A stretch of 64,000 nt of DNA, taken from Rhodospirillales bacterium. GTDB lineage: Bacteria > Pseudomonadota > Alphaproteobacteria > ATCC43930 > CGMCC-115725. Below the pieces are notes generated by a model. It searched no databases. It was not told the DNA's origin and worked only from the letters and a program-made list of their open reading frames with translations. The position numbers were made by a program, and so were the translations under genes. The stretch is from the NCBI GenBank assembly GCA_027315365.1, contig DAHUYF010000131.1:1-64000 (forward strand), written 5' to 3'. The stretch's first letter is position 1. Each line of letters opens with the position of its first letter. This document shows positions 29,256 to 37,533 of the stretch, in pieces.

Positions 29256-29836
29256 GGCAGCCACTCGCGCCACGCCCCCCAGCCTTCCACGATCTCGGCG
29301 ATCACCGCGTAGCCGGCCGCGCCCGGATGGGCGCCGTCGCCGGCGGCGAGTTCGATCCGCCACAGCCCGATCGCCGACAGCGGCCGGTGCAGCTCGAGAT
29401 AGGGGATGGCGAGTTCGCGGCAGAGTCCTGCCAGCGCCGGCGACAGCGTCGCGATTGCGGCATCGGCGGCGTCCGACAGCGGCGGCGGCCCCAGCATCAG
29501 CGTCGGGTGATGCGTCTTGGCGGTGCCGAGGATGGCGCGGGCGTTGGCGAGCGAGGCTCCCGGGTCGACGCGCGGCGTGCCGGTCTCGCCGCGGCAGTCA
29601 TTGGCGCCGAACGAGAAGACGAGGCGGCCGTCGATCCCGGCGGGGAGCCGACGCGCCGCCTCCTCGCGCCAGCGCCGGGCGATGTCCGCGCTGGTGTCGC
29701 CGCGAATGCCGAGAGTGTAGCAGGTGACGTCGTGACCGCGGCGGCGCGCCGCGGCACAGGCGCGGCCGACCCAGCCAAGGCCGACGGGGTCGCCGGTGCC
29801 GTTGACGAAGCTGTCGCCGATGAAGCAGAGCCGCAT
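29252..29836 (-). CDS. SGNH/GDSL-family hydrolase
   Basis: The product is 194 aa. Block I is FIGDSFVNGTGD (Ser at residue 9), block III is GAND, and the catalytic Asp/His pair lies in DGAHP near the C-terminus. No secretion signal is visible, so a cytoplasmic esterase or thioesterase is likely. It is the first gene of a pair with the TPR protein. Its substrate cannot be inferred. Confidence 0.9.
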   Translation of the reverse strand: MRLCFIGDSFVNGTGDPVGLGWVGRACAAARRRGHDVTCYTLGIRGDTSADIARRWREEAARRLPAGIDGRLVFSFGANDCRGETGTPRVDPGASLANARAILGTAKTHHPTLMLGPPPLSDAADAAIATLSPALAGLCRELAIPYLELHRPLSAIGLWRIELAAGDGAHPGAAGYAVIAEIVEGWGAWREWLP

Positions 29837-29896
29837 CGCTTGTTCCTTCGCGTGCCTCTACCTATCATGCGCCGGCAGCGGCCGGCGAGAGGGGCC

Positions 29897-30238
29897 ATGA
29901 GCGTTACCATCTATCACAATCCGCGCTGCGGCAAGTCGCGCGCCACCTTGGCGCTACTGGAGAAGAAGGGCGTTCGCCCGCGCGTCGTCGAGTATCTGAA
30001 GACGCCCCCCGACAAGGCCGAGCTGAAGCGGCTGCTGGCGCTGCTCGGCATGACGCCGCGCGCCCTGCTGCGCGCCAAGGAGGCGAAGGAGGCGGGACTC
30101 GACCGGGCGGAGCTTTCCGACGACGCGATCATCGCCGGGATGGTCGCGCATCCCATCGTCATCGAGCGCCCGATCGTGGTCTCGGGCAGCCGTGCGGCCA
30201 TCGGCCGCCCGCCGGAAGCGGTGCTCAAGATACTGTAG
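29897..30238 (+). CDS. arsC: arsenate reductase (glutaredoxin-type, ArsC/Spx fold)
   Basis: The product is 113 aa. The redox site HNPRCGKSRATLALL carries the single catalytic Cys (C12 in MSVTIYHNPRC), and VVEYLKTPP and HPIVIERPIVV are family blocks. ArsC reduces arsenate with glutathione/glutaredoxin, although many chromosomal members are of unclear physiological role. There is no ars operon around. ATG 29897 is preceded by GAGAGGGG. It converges with the transpeptidase gene 13 bp away. Confidence 0.9.
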   Translation: MSVTIYHNPRCGKSRATLALLEKKGVRPRVVEYLKTPPDKAELKRLLALLGMTPRALLRAKEAKEAGLDRAELSDDAIIAGMVAHPIVIERPIVVSGSRAAIGRPPEAVLKIL

Positions 30239-30250
30239 CCTCGGTGCGCC

Positions 30251-31189
30251 TCACCGCGCCGGCGCGATGATCGCCACCGGGATGCCGTTGCGCGCGAGCC
30301 CGGCGCGCCGCACCGTTGTCCAATCGACGCGGCTGATCTGGTCGCCCGCGGCGGCGGCGATGCGCGCCACCAGATCGCTCGGCGGCTGCGGCGTCATCGC
30401 CGACCCGTCATCAAGCTGGTCGGCCTGCGCCTTGTCGGGATGAATTTCGAGCAGGAGCCGGTCGCCCACCCATTCCACCCGGCTCTGCGCGCGGTCGACG
30501 CGGACCGGCGTCCCCAGCGCGACCTCGCGATAGAGGCGCGCGATATCCTCGGGATAGAGGTGAAGGCAGCCATGGCTGACATTGCGGCCGACCCCGTCCG
30601 GCTTGTTGGTGCCGTGGATGAGGTAGTCGGGCCAGCCGAGTCGCAGCTCATAGGCGCCAAGCGGATTGTCGGGCCCCGCCGGCACGACGTGCGGCAGGTC
30701 GGGGCGCTCGGCGCGGATCGAGGGTGGCGGATACCAAGCGGGGTCGGCGAGCTTGGCGACGACGCGCGTTTCGCCCAGGGGCGAGTCCATGCCAGCGACA
30801 GCCACGCCGACCGGGAAGGTCTCGACCGTGCGGCCATCGGGCGGGAAATAGAACAGCCGCCGCTGCGCCAGCGCCACGACGATGCCGCGCCGCTTCCCGT
30901 CCGGCAGGAGAAAGTGCTGCGGCAGGACGATGCGCCGCCCGACGCCCGGCAGCCAGGGATCGACGCCGGGATTGGCGACCACGAGCTCGGTGTAGCCGAG
31001 ATCATAGCGCCGCGCGATGTCGAGCAGCGTCTCGCCCGGGGCAGTGACGGTGCTTGCCACCGCGCCGACTGCCTCCTGGCCCGGCGCCAGCGGAAATTCC
31101 GCCGCCCGCGCCGGGACCGCGCACGAGGCGAGAAGCGCGCTCAGCCACAGCCACGCACGCAGCCGCCGCCATGCTCTCTGTCGTCGCAT
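30251..31189 (-). CDS. L,D-transpeptidase (ErfK/YbiS type) with LysM domain
   Basis: The product is 312 aa. A signal peptide covers residues 1-30. LASC at 20-23 also fits a lipobox, so lipidation is possible. A LysM-like module spans about 48-90 (APGETLLDIARRYDLGYTELVVANPG). The YkuD catalytic domain has H192 in IHGTNKP and the nucleophile C208 in SHGCLH. Such enzymes make 3-3 cross-links or attach Lpp-type proteins to peptidoglycan. It follows a small Lpp-like gene by 37 bp. Confidence 0.92.
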   Translation of the reverse strand: MRRQRAWRRLRAWLWLSALLASCAVPARAAEFPLAPGQEAVGAVASTVTAPGETLLDIARRYDLGYTELVVANPGVDPWLPGVGRRIVLPQHFLLPDGKRRGIVVALAQRRLFYFPPDGRTVETFPVGVAVAGMDSPLGETRVVAKLADPAWYPPPSIRAERPDLPHVVPAGPDNPLGAYELRLGWPDYLIHGTNKPDGVGRNVSHGCLHLYPEDIARLYREVALGTPVRVDRAQSRVEWVGDRLLLEIHPDKAQADQLDDGSAMTPQPPSDLVARIAAAAGDQISRVDWTTVRRAGLARNGIPVAIIAPAR

Positions 31190-31226
31190 CAGGAATTCTC
31201 CGGCGAACTCCTGCCGGAGCCGCCGC

Positions 31227-31490
31227 TTACTTGTGCAGGCTGCGATTGTACATCTGCTCCGCGCGCTGGTTGGCGGCCTGCGCCTCCTGCTGCGCCTGCT
31301 GCGCCGTCTGCAGCGCCTGCTGCGCGGTCTGCATTGCCTTGTCGGCTTCCGCCTTGCTCTGATCCGCGGTCGCCATCGCCGTCGACAGCTGGCTGTTCGC
31401 TGCCGGCTGCTCGCTGGCGCAGGCGGCCAACAGCAACGGCGCGGCAAGCAGCAGGTAGGATGCGCTACGCAGGGTTTCCTTACGCATCAT
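31227..31490 (-). CDS. Lpp-like alanine-zipper outer-membrane lipoprotein
   Basis: The product is 87 aa, or 86 from ATG 31487, which has the better spacing from GGAGG. The lipobox ends LLAAC near residue 24. The rest is one long helix with Ala every few positions and Gln-rich heptads (ATADQSKAEADKAMQTAQQA and onward), ending SLHK. The C-terminal Lys is the residue used for covalent attachment in Braun lipoprotein. It is probably co-transcribed with the L,D-transpeptidase downstream. Confidence 0.82.
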   Translation of the reverse strand: MMRKETLRSASYLLLAAPLLLAACASEQPAANSQLSTAMATADQSKAEADKAMQTAQQALQTAQQAQQEAQAANQRAEQMYNRSLHK

Positions 31491-31580
31491 GAGCCTCCAT
31501 GGGAAGTGCGCGGCCGGTTGGTGCCGCGCGGGCAGCTACTAAACTGTAGCGTGACAGCTAACGCCGAGATGGCCGCGGCA

Positions 31581-31608
31581 TGACAAAATTTTCGTTAAAA
31601 ATTTGTCA
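31581..31608. other. AT-rich palindrome between rlmN and the Lpp-like gene
   Basis: TGACAAA and TTTGTCA enclose TTTT-CGTT-AAAA with a single mismatch pair, an unusually AT-rich block in this genome. On the minus strand it starts 9 bp after the rlmN stop and about 90 bp before the Lpp-like gene. It could terminate rlmN transcripts or bind a regulator of the envelope gene pair. Confidence 0.5.
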
Positions 31609-31616
31609 GCCTGCTC

Positions 31617-32738
31617 TCACGGGGCGTCGGGGGCCTGCTCCGCGCCGAGCGCGCTTCGGCGGTGCCGGACGCTGGCGGATTTGAGCTGGCCGCAGGCGGC
31701 CATGATGTCCTCGCCGCGCGGCGTGCGCACTGGCGAGGAATATCCCGCGGCGTTGACGATATCGGAGAACTCCTTGATCGCCGCCGCGTTCGAGCGCTCG
31801 TAAGGCGCGCTGGGCCAGGGGTTGAACGGGATCAGGTTGACCTTGGCGGGGATGCCGGCGAGCAGCCGCACCAGCTCGCGCGCCTCGGCGGGGCTGTCGT
31901 TGACGCCCTTCAACATGACGTATTCGAAGGTGATGCGCCGCGCATTGCTGGCGCCGGGATATGTCCGACAGGCATCGAGCAGCTCGGCCAGCGGATACTT
32001 GCGATTGATCGGCACCAGCACGTCGCGCAACTCGTCGGTAACCGCGTGCAACGAGATCGCGAGGTTGACGCCGAGCTCGGCGCCGCAGCGGCGGATCATC
32101 GGCACGATGCCCGAGGTCGACAGCGTGATCTTGCGCCGCGACAGCGACAGCCCCTCGTGATCCATCACGATCCTGAGCGCCTGCGCGACGTTGTCGTAAT
32201 TGTACAGTGGCTCGCCCATCCCCATCAGCACGATGTTGGTGAGCTGGCGGTCGTCCTGGGGCGAGGGCCATTCGCCGAGCGCATCGCGCGCCAGCATCAC
32301 CTGGCCGACGATTTCCGCCGCGGTCAGGTTGCGCACCAGGCGCTGCGTGCCGGTATGGCAGAAGCTGCAGGTCAGCGTGCAGCCGACCTGCGAGGAGATG
32401 CACAGCGTGCCGCGATCCTCTTCGGGGATGTGGACGCATTCCACCTCCTGCCCGTCGGCAAAACGCAGCAGCCATTTGCGTGTGCCATCGACCGAGGCGA
32501 GCGCGCGCGTCACCGCCGGCCGGCCGACGCCGCAGCGTTCCGCCAGCGCGGCGCGAAACGTCTTGGACAGCGTTGTCATGGCGCCGATGTCGGTGACGCC
32601 GCGGTTGTAGATCCAATGCCAGAGCTGGCGCACGCGGAAGGCCTCGGCGCCCATCGCCGTCATCTCGGCCAGCAGTTCCTCGCGGCTCAGGCCGACGAGT
32701 TCCCTGAGGCCCTCGGTTGCAGGTGTGACGCTTGCCAT
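31617..32738 (-). CDS. rlmN: dual-specificity 23S rRNA/tRNA adenine C2 methyltransferase
   Basis: This radical-SAM enzyme makes 2-methyladenosine at A2503 of 23S rRNA and A37 of some tRNAs. It is 373 aa. The iron-sulfur Cys triad is C120-x3-C124-x2-C127 (CTLTCSFC), with [34 protein letters not shown], and the C-terminal [16 protein letters not shown] containing the mechanistic Cys. Start ATG 32738. It is monocistronic by spacing. Confidence 0.96.
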   Translation of the reverse strand: MASVTPATEGLRELVGLSREELLAEMTAMGAEAFRVRQLWHWIYNRGVTDIGAMTTLSKTFRAALAERCGVGRPAVTRALASVDGTRKWLLRFADGQEVECVHIPEEDRGTLCISSQVGCTLTCSFCHTGTQRLVRNLTAAEIVGQVMLARDALGEWPSPQDDRQLTNIVLMGMGEPLYNYDNVAQALRIVMDHEGLSLSRRKITLSTSGIVPMIRRCGAELGVNLAISLHAVTDELRDVLVPINRKYPLAELLDACRTYPGASNARRITFEYVMLKGVNDSPAEARELVRLLAGIPAKVNLIPFNPWPSAPYERSNAAAIKEFSDIVNAAGYSSPVRTPRGEDIMAACGQLKSASVRHRRSALGAEQAPDAP

Positions 32739-32864
32739 GATGGCGCAAGATATAGGGGCGTCCGGGGAGGGTGCAAAGGAAAAGGCGGGCGCCGAGCCCG
32801 CGGTTGCGCCGGCGTGCGGCGCCGGGCAAGCTGCCGCCCGCCGCCATCAACCGGTTAGGAACGC

Positions 32865-33821
32865 ATGGCCCTCGATCCCGCCAAGGTTAACCTCGACCTG
32901 CAGGCCAAGGCGCTGCTCGACATGATCGCGCAGGCCGGCCGCATTCCGTACAGCCAGATCACCCCGGCGCAGGCGCGGGCGCAATACGCCGAGCTCTGCC
33001 GGCGCACGCGCAAAACCGCGGAGTTCCCGGTAAGCGTCGCCGACCGCGAGATTCCCGGCCCCGCCGGTACGCTCCGTACCCGTCTGGTGCGGCCGCGCGC
33101 GGGCGGCGCGGCGCTGCTGCCGGTGCTCGCCTTCTTTCATGGCGGCGGCTGGTGCATCGGCGATCTCGACACCCATGACGCCGCCTGCCGCCAGCTTGCC
33201 GCCGAGGCGGGTTGCGCCGTGCTGTCGGTCGATTACCGCCTCGCCCCCGAGCACCCGTTCCCGGCGGCGGTCGAGGATTGCTTCGCCGCGCTGCGCTTCC
33301 TGGCGGCGGAAGGTTCCGGCCTCGGCCTCGATCCCGCGCGCATGGCGGTCGGCGGCGACAGCGCGGGCGGCAATCTCGCCGCGGTCGCGGCGATCCAGGC
33401 GCGCGACGTCGGCATCGCCCTCAAGGGCCAGGTGCTGATCTATCCCGCCACCGATTTCAGCGAGGCGCGGCCGTCGCATGAGGATTTCGCCGAGGGCTTT
33501 CTCCTGACCCGGGACTCGATGGCGTGGTTCGGCGGCAATTACCTCCCGGAAAGCCGGCATCGCGACTGGCGCGCCTCGCCGATCCTGGCGCCCGACCTCA
33601 CCCGCCTGCCGCCCGCCATCATCATCGTCGGCGACTGCGATCCCCTGCGCGACGAGAGCCGCGACTATGCCGAGAAGCTGCGTCAGGCCGGCAACGATGC
33701 GGCGTTCCACCTCTATCCCGGCATGATCCACGGCTTCTTCACCATGGGCGGCGCGATCGCTGCCGCCGACCGCGCCATCGCTCAGTCGGCGTCACTGCTA
33801 CGCCGCGTCTTCAGCGTTTGA
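32865..33821 (+). CDS. HSL-type alpha/beta hydrolase (esterase)
   Basis: The product is 318 aa. FFHGGGWCIGDLDTHD supplies the oxyanion motif, SVDYRLAPEHPFPAAVEDC follows, the nucleophile is in GGDSAGG and the His in GMIHGFFTM. Its N-terminal cap has IPYSQITPAQARAQY, typical of this group. It is a paralogue-like match to the esterase at 14193. Substrate unknown, and no linked regulator. It converges with the IalB-like gene, overlapping by 11 bp. Confidence 0.92.
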   Translation: MALDPAKVNLDLQAKALLDMIAQAGRIPYSQITPAQARAQYAELCRRTRKTAEFPVSVADREIPGPAGTLRTRLVRPRAGGAALLPVLAFFHGGGWCIGDLDTHDAACRQLAAEAGCAVLSVDYRLAPEHPFPAAVEDCFAALRFLAAEGSGLGLDPARMAVGGDSAGGNLAAVAAIQARDVGIALKGQVLIYPATDFSEARPSHEDFAEGFLLTRDSMAWFGGNYLPESRHRDWRASPILAPDLTRLPPAIIIVGDCDPLRDESRDYAEKLRQAGNDAAFHLYPGMIHGFFTMGGAIAAADRAIAQSASLLRRVFSV

Positions 33822-34344
33822 CGCCGCAGGCCTTGTCGATCTCGCCGAGCGCCTGCCTGAAGCCGTCAAGGGCGTAGATATCAGTGGTGGCGGTGCCGCG
33901 CGCCGAGACGCCCTTGATGATCGCCTCGCGCCCCTTCGCCATCGCCTCGACCACCGCCTTGTCGGTGGCGGCGTCGCGCGTCCAAGCGCCTTCCTTGTCG
34001 GTGAACAGCGAGAATTTCCTGCCGTCGACCGTGAGTTCCGCGTCCGAGCCTTCCTTGAACAGGTATCCCGAATTGAAGCTCACTTCGTTGAGGCGCTTTT
34101 CGCTCGGCCGATGGGTGACGTTGGCGAAGATGGCCGTGCGCTTGGCATTGGCCGGCTCGCTCTTGCTCGGCTTGCCGACGAGATAGCATATCTTGGCGCC
34201 CTTCACGGTGTCGATATAGGCGTCCCAGCCCTTGGCGCCGCCGAGCCGGTTGACGCCCGGGCCCGGCGCCGCCCCCTCCGCCGCGATCGCGCCCGAGGTG
34301 GCGAGCAGTAGGCCGACGGCAAGCGAAAGCGCGAAACGTTGCAT
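33811..34344 (-). CDS. IalB-like exported protein
   Basis: The product is 177 aa from ATG 34344. Earlier in-frame starts up to 34362 are possible but none has a clear Shine-Dalgarno. A cleavable signal ends near AIAAEG. The core KICYLVGKPSKSEP, VTHRPSEKRLNEVSF and GYLFKEGS, with GVSARGTATTDIYAL near the end, follows the invasion-associated locus B pattern common in Alphaproteobacteria. These are periplasmic proteins of uncertain role. The two Cys (in KICYL and KACGV) may form a disulfide. Confidence 0.72.
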   Translation of the reverse strand: MQRFALSLAVGLLLATSGAIAAEGAAPGPGVNRLGGAKGWDAYIDTVKGAKICYLVGKPSKSEPANAKRTAIFANVTHRPSEKRLNEVSFNSGYLFKEGSDAELTVDGRKFSLFTDKEGAWTRDAATDKAVVEAMAKGREAIIKGVSARGTATTDIYALDGFRQALGEIDKACGVKR

Positions 34345-34383
34345 GGTGCAAACCATACCCAAAGTGCCGGCGGGAGAAAAGAG

Positions 34384-34485
34384 GAGCCGTCAGCTATCAG
34401 CCTGCGCCGATCGACAGGCCGGCGATTGACAACGGACGGCTGAAAACTGACAACTCCGGCTGATGGCTGAGAGCCGACGGCTCTC
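34384..34485. repeat. imperfect inverted repeat / hairpin before quinone oxidoreductase
   Basis: GAGCCGTCAGCTATCAGCC (34384-34402) is mirrored by GGCTGATGGCTGA (34458-34470) and GACGGCTC (34476-34483), with a 5-nt interruption. The right side also folds on itself as GAGAGCC-GAC-GGCTCTC (34469-34485), just before the GGAGG of the next gene. A TTGACA lies at 34426-34431. Sequences like this can be dispersed intergenic repeats. Confidence 0.5.
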
Positions 34486-34500
34486 CATGGAGGCGGAACG

Positions 34501-35478
34501 ATGCGTGCGGTGTTGTGCCAGGAACTGGGCGGGCCGGAAAAGCTGGTGGTGGCGGAGGTGCCGTCACCGTCGCTCGGCGATGGTGCGGTGCGCATCGAGA
34601 TCCACGCCGCGGGGGTCAACTTCGCCGACACGCTGCTGATCGCGGGCCAGTACCAGGACCGCCCGCCGCTGCCCTTCATTCCAGGCATGGAGGTGGGCGG
34701 GGTGGTGCGCGAGGTCGGCGCCGGCGTCGGCCATCTGAAGCCCGGCGACCGCGTGCTGGCTTCGGTCGGGCGCGGCGGCTATGCCGAGGAGGTGGTGGCC
34801 GAGGCGGAGATCGTGCACCGCATTCCCGACGCCATGGATTTCGCCACCGCCGCCGGCTTCCCCGTCGCCTACAGCACCTCGCACGGCGCCTTCGACTGGC
34901 GGGCGCGGCTTCAGCCCGGCGAAACCGTGCTGGTGCTGGGCGCGTCGGGCGGCGTCGGGCTGACCGCGGTCGAGATCGCCAAGGCGATGGGCGCCAGCGT
35001 CATCGCCGCCGCCGGCGGTGCCGAGAAGCTCGCCGTGGCGCAGCGCGCCGGCGCCGATCATCTCATCGACTACACGCGCGAGGATCTGCGCGAGCGCATC
35101 AAGACCCTCACCGGCGGTCGCGGCGTCGACGTGGTCTACGATCCCGTCGGCGGCGACGCCTTCGATCAAAGCCTGCGGTCCATCGCCTGGGAAGGGCGGA
35201 TCATCGTCATCGGCTTCGCCGGCGGCCGAGTCCCGCAGATCCCGGCCAATATCGTGCTGGTCAAGAACATCGACGTGATCGGCTTCTTCTGGGGTTCTTA
35301 TCGCCGCCACAAGCCGCAGCTCATGACGCAATCCTTTCAGCAACTCTTTCGCTGGTTCGAGCAGGGCAAGCTCAAGCCGCATATCTCGCATCGCCTGCCG
35401 CTGGCGCAGGTGGCCGACGCGCTGGCGCTGCTCAAGACGCGCAAATCCACCGGCAAGGTGGTGCTGACCGTGCGGTGA
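34501..35478 (+). CDS. NADPH:quinone oxidoreductase family (MDR superfamily)
   Basis: The product is 325 aa. The GroES-like domain (about 1-120) contains GVNFADTLLIAGQYQ and PFIPGMEVGGVV. The Rossmann domain has VLGASGGVGLTAVEIAKAMGA, and VYDPVGGDAFDQSLRSIAWEGRIIVIGFA follows, the QorA-like pattern without zinc ligands. It reduces quinones or enones with NADPH, substrate unknown. The GGAGG Shine-Dalgarno falls right after a small hairpin. Confidence 0.92.
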   Translation: MRAVLCQELGGPEKLVVAEVPSPSLGDGAVRIEIHAAGVNFADTLLIAGQYQDRPPLPFIPGMEVGGVVREVGAGVGHLKPGDRVLASVGRGGYAEEVVAEAEIVHRIPDAMDFATAAGFPVAYSTSHGAFDWRARLQPGETVLVLGASGGVGLTAVEIAKAMGASVIAAAGGAEKLAVAQRAGADHLIDYTREDLRERIKTLTGGRGVDVVYDPVGGDAFDQSLRSIAWEGRIIVIGFAGGRVPQIPANIVLVKNIDVIGFFWGSYRRHKPQLMTQSFQQLFRWFEQGKLKPHISHRLPLAQVADALALLKTRKSTGKVVLTVR

Positions 35479-35619
35479 TCCTCAGAGCTGCTGGTTGCGG
35501 TCTCGCCGAATTGCGCAACCTTAGGCGTCAAAGATTACAGATCGTTCATCCCCGGGGATGCCGCCCGCGCGACAGCCTTAGCATAAGGGGCGTCACGGCG
35601 ATGCCTTGGGAGGCGTGGG

Positions 35620-35814
35620 ATGCATGGGATTCTTCGCGTTGCGATCGCGGCTCTGATGCTGACGGGCTTGGGCGGCTGCGTCGTCGCGCCGCCCCCCTAC
35701 GGTTATGCGCCGGGCTACGGCTATGCGCCGGGCTATGCCTATCCGCCGGCGCCCTACTATTACGGTCCGCCGGTCGTGTTCGGTTTCGGCGGCGGCTGGG
35801 GCCATTGGCGGTGA
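35620..35814 (+). CDS. small Gly/Tyr/Pro-rich lipoprotein
   Basis: The product is 64 aa. The first 20 residues form a lipoprotein signal ending LTGLGGC, followed by a low-complexity tail of PYGYAPGYGYAPGYAYPP type and a Gly-rich end (FGGGWGHW). Such short exported proteins are common in Alphaproteobacteria, with no known function. ATG 35620 follows GGGAGG. A weak hairpin (35493-35499 with 35514-35520) precedes it. Confidence 0.72.
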   Translation: MHGILRVAIAALMLTGLGGCVVAPPPYGYAPGYGYAPGYAYPPAPYYYGPPVVFGFGGGWGHWR

Positions 35815-35926
35815 TCCTGCCGCGGGAGCGGGTGGCGGCGCGCTGATCCGTCGCCGGGCGGGACGCATGGCCGCGGTCGAAACTTCGCCGGCTTCGTATT
35901 ATGATGGCGCCGCCATGGGGTCGGAG

Positions 35927-36472
35927 ATGAGCGTCATCAGGCAGGCGAAGCTCGGGGATGCGCGGGCGATCGGCCGCATTGAGGTCGAGACTTGGCGCTC
36001 CACCTATGCCGGGATGCTGCCCGACCGGGTTCTGCTCGGCATGTCGGAGCAGCGCCAGACCGCCTCCTGGGCGGGCTTCCTGCGCCATCGCTCGGGCGAC
36101 GTCTATGTTGCCGAGGCCGAGGGCGGAAAGCTGCTCGGCTTCGGCAATTGCGGCCCGCAGCGCGACCCCGCCTTCGGCTTCGGCGGCGAGGTCTATACGC
36201 TCTATGTCTCTACCGATGCGCAGGGCGCCGGGCTCGGGCGGCATCTGCTGCTGGCGCTCTTCGCGCGCCTGCTGCATTGCGGCCACCGCTCGGCGATGAT
36301 CTGGGTGGTGCGCGCCAATCCGGCGCGCTTCTTCTACGAGCGGCTCGGCGGCAAACTCGCGCTTCACCGCCCGATCCCCCTCGGCGGCCAGGCGGTCGAT
36401 GCGGCGGGCTATGGCTGGAGCGATCTGCGCGCCGTGATCGAGCGCGAGGCGCGCTCGCGCGCCGGATTCTGA
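35927..36472 (+). CDS. GNAT-family N-acetyltransferase
   Basis: The product is 181 aa from ATG 35927 (an in-frame ATG at 35915 is the alternative). MSVIRQAKLGDARAIGRIEVETWRSTYAGMLPD is a typical GNAT opening, and the acetyl-CoA loop is VSTDAQGAGLGRHLL. VRANPARFFYERLGG is the usual C-terminal motif. The acceptor is unknown. It precedes the exported hydrolase gene by 22 bp and may share its transcript. Confidence 0.88.
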   Translation: MSVIRQAKLGDARAIGRIEVETWRSTYAGMLPDRVLLGMSEQRQTASWAGFLRHRSGDVYVAEAEGGKLLGFGNCGPQRDPAFGFGGEVYTLYVSTDAQGAGLGRHLLLALFARLLHCGHRSAMIWVVRANPARFFYERLGGKLALHRPIPLGGQAVDAAGYGWSDLRAVIEREARSRAGF

Positions 36473-36494
36473 CCGGGGTCGAAGGGGACGGCAC

Positions 36495-37526
36495 ATGATG
36501 GGCGAGGAGCGGGGACCGACGCGGCGCGCCGTGGTGGCGACGGCGGGGCTCGGGCTTGGGGCGGCACTGGCCGGCGGCGCGGCGCTCGCGCCGCGGGCGT
36601 CGGCCAAGGAGGCGCTGCCGCCGGAGATCTGGAGCGGCGACTACTGGGCGAAGAAGGGCGATGTCGCGCTCTACATGTATAGGAAGCGCGCCACACCGCC
36701 GCATCCGGGCGAAAAGAAGCTGCCGGTGCTGTTTCTGGTGCACGGCTCTTCGGTCTCCGGCCGCTCCTCCTTCGACCTCTCCGTGCCCGGCGCCGGCGAG
36801 TATTCGCTGATGAACGTCTTCGCCCGCTGGGGCTATGACGTGTGGACCATGGATCACGAGGGCTACGGCCGTTCCACGATCACCGCGGGCAATTCCGACA
36901 TCAAGAGCGGGGTCGCCGATCTCGAGGCCGGCAGCGCCGTGGTGGCGCGCGAAACCGGCGCCGCGAAGTTCCATCTGTTCGGCGAATCCTCGGGCGCGCT
37001 GCGGGCCGCTGCCTTTGCCATGGCGCGGCCCGAGCGCGTCGAGCGGTTGGTGCTGGAGGCGTTCGTGTGGACCGGCCAGGGCTCGCCGACGCTCGCCAAG
37101 CGCGCCGAGCAGCTCGACTACTTCCGCACCCACAACCGGCGCAAGCGCGACCGCGCCATGATCCGCAGCATCTTCACCCGCGACAAGCCCGGCACCTCGG
37201 ATCCGCGCGTCGCCGAGGCGCTCGCTGACACCGAGCTCAAATACGGCGATAGCGTGCCGACCGGGACCTATCTCGACATGACCGCCCATCTGCCGCTGAT
37301 CGATCCCGCCAAGGTCGCGTCGCCGGTGCTGGTCGTGCGCGGCGAATATGACGGCATCGCCTCGGTGCAGGATATCCTGAACTTCTTTGCGAAGCTGCCC
37401 AATCCCGACCGGCAGTTCGCCATTCTCGCCGGTGCCGCCCATGCCATGACGCTCGGCATCAATCGCGCGCAGCTCTGGCACACCATGCACGGCTTCCTCG
37501 ACATGCCGCCGCGGCTCGACGTCTAG
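36495..37526 (+). CDS. Tat-exported alpha/beta hydrolase
   Basis: The product is 343 aa. The N-terminus MMGEERGPTRRAVVATAGLG with an Ala/Gly-rich core and ASA-K site is a Tat signal. The fold has the oxyanion HGSS, the nucleophile elbow GESSG (near residue 166), an acid in RGEYDGI and the His in GAAHAM. The mature enzyme would be periplasmic. It couples closely to the amidohydrolase gene (7-bp gap), so the two may act on one compound. Substrate unknown. Confidence 0.88.
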   Translation: MMGEERGPTRRAVVATAGLGLGAALAGGAALAPRASAKEALPPEIWSGDYWAKKGDVALYMYRKRATPPHPGEKKLPVLFLVHGSSVSGRSSFDLSVPGAGEYSLMNVFARWGYDVWTMDHEGYGRSTITAGNSDIKSGVADLEAGSAVVARETGAAKFHLFGESSGALRAAAFAMARPERVERLVLEAFVWTGQGSPTLAKRAEQLDYFRTHNRRKRDRAMIRSIFTRDKPGTSDPRVAEALADTELKYGDSVPTGTYLDMTAHLPLIDPAKVASPVLVVRGEYDGIASVQDILNFFAKLPNPDRQFAILAGAAHAMTLGINRAQLWHTMHGFLDMPPRLDV

Positions 37527-37533
37527 GGAGGGG

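Noticed and set aside
35493-35520. GGTTGCG/CGCAACC hairpin after the quinone oxidoreductase as a terminator
   Set aside because: Only 7 bp with a 14-nt loop and no T-run, so too weak to call.
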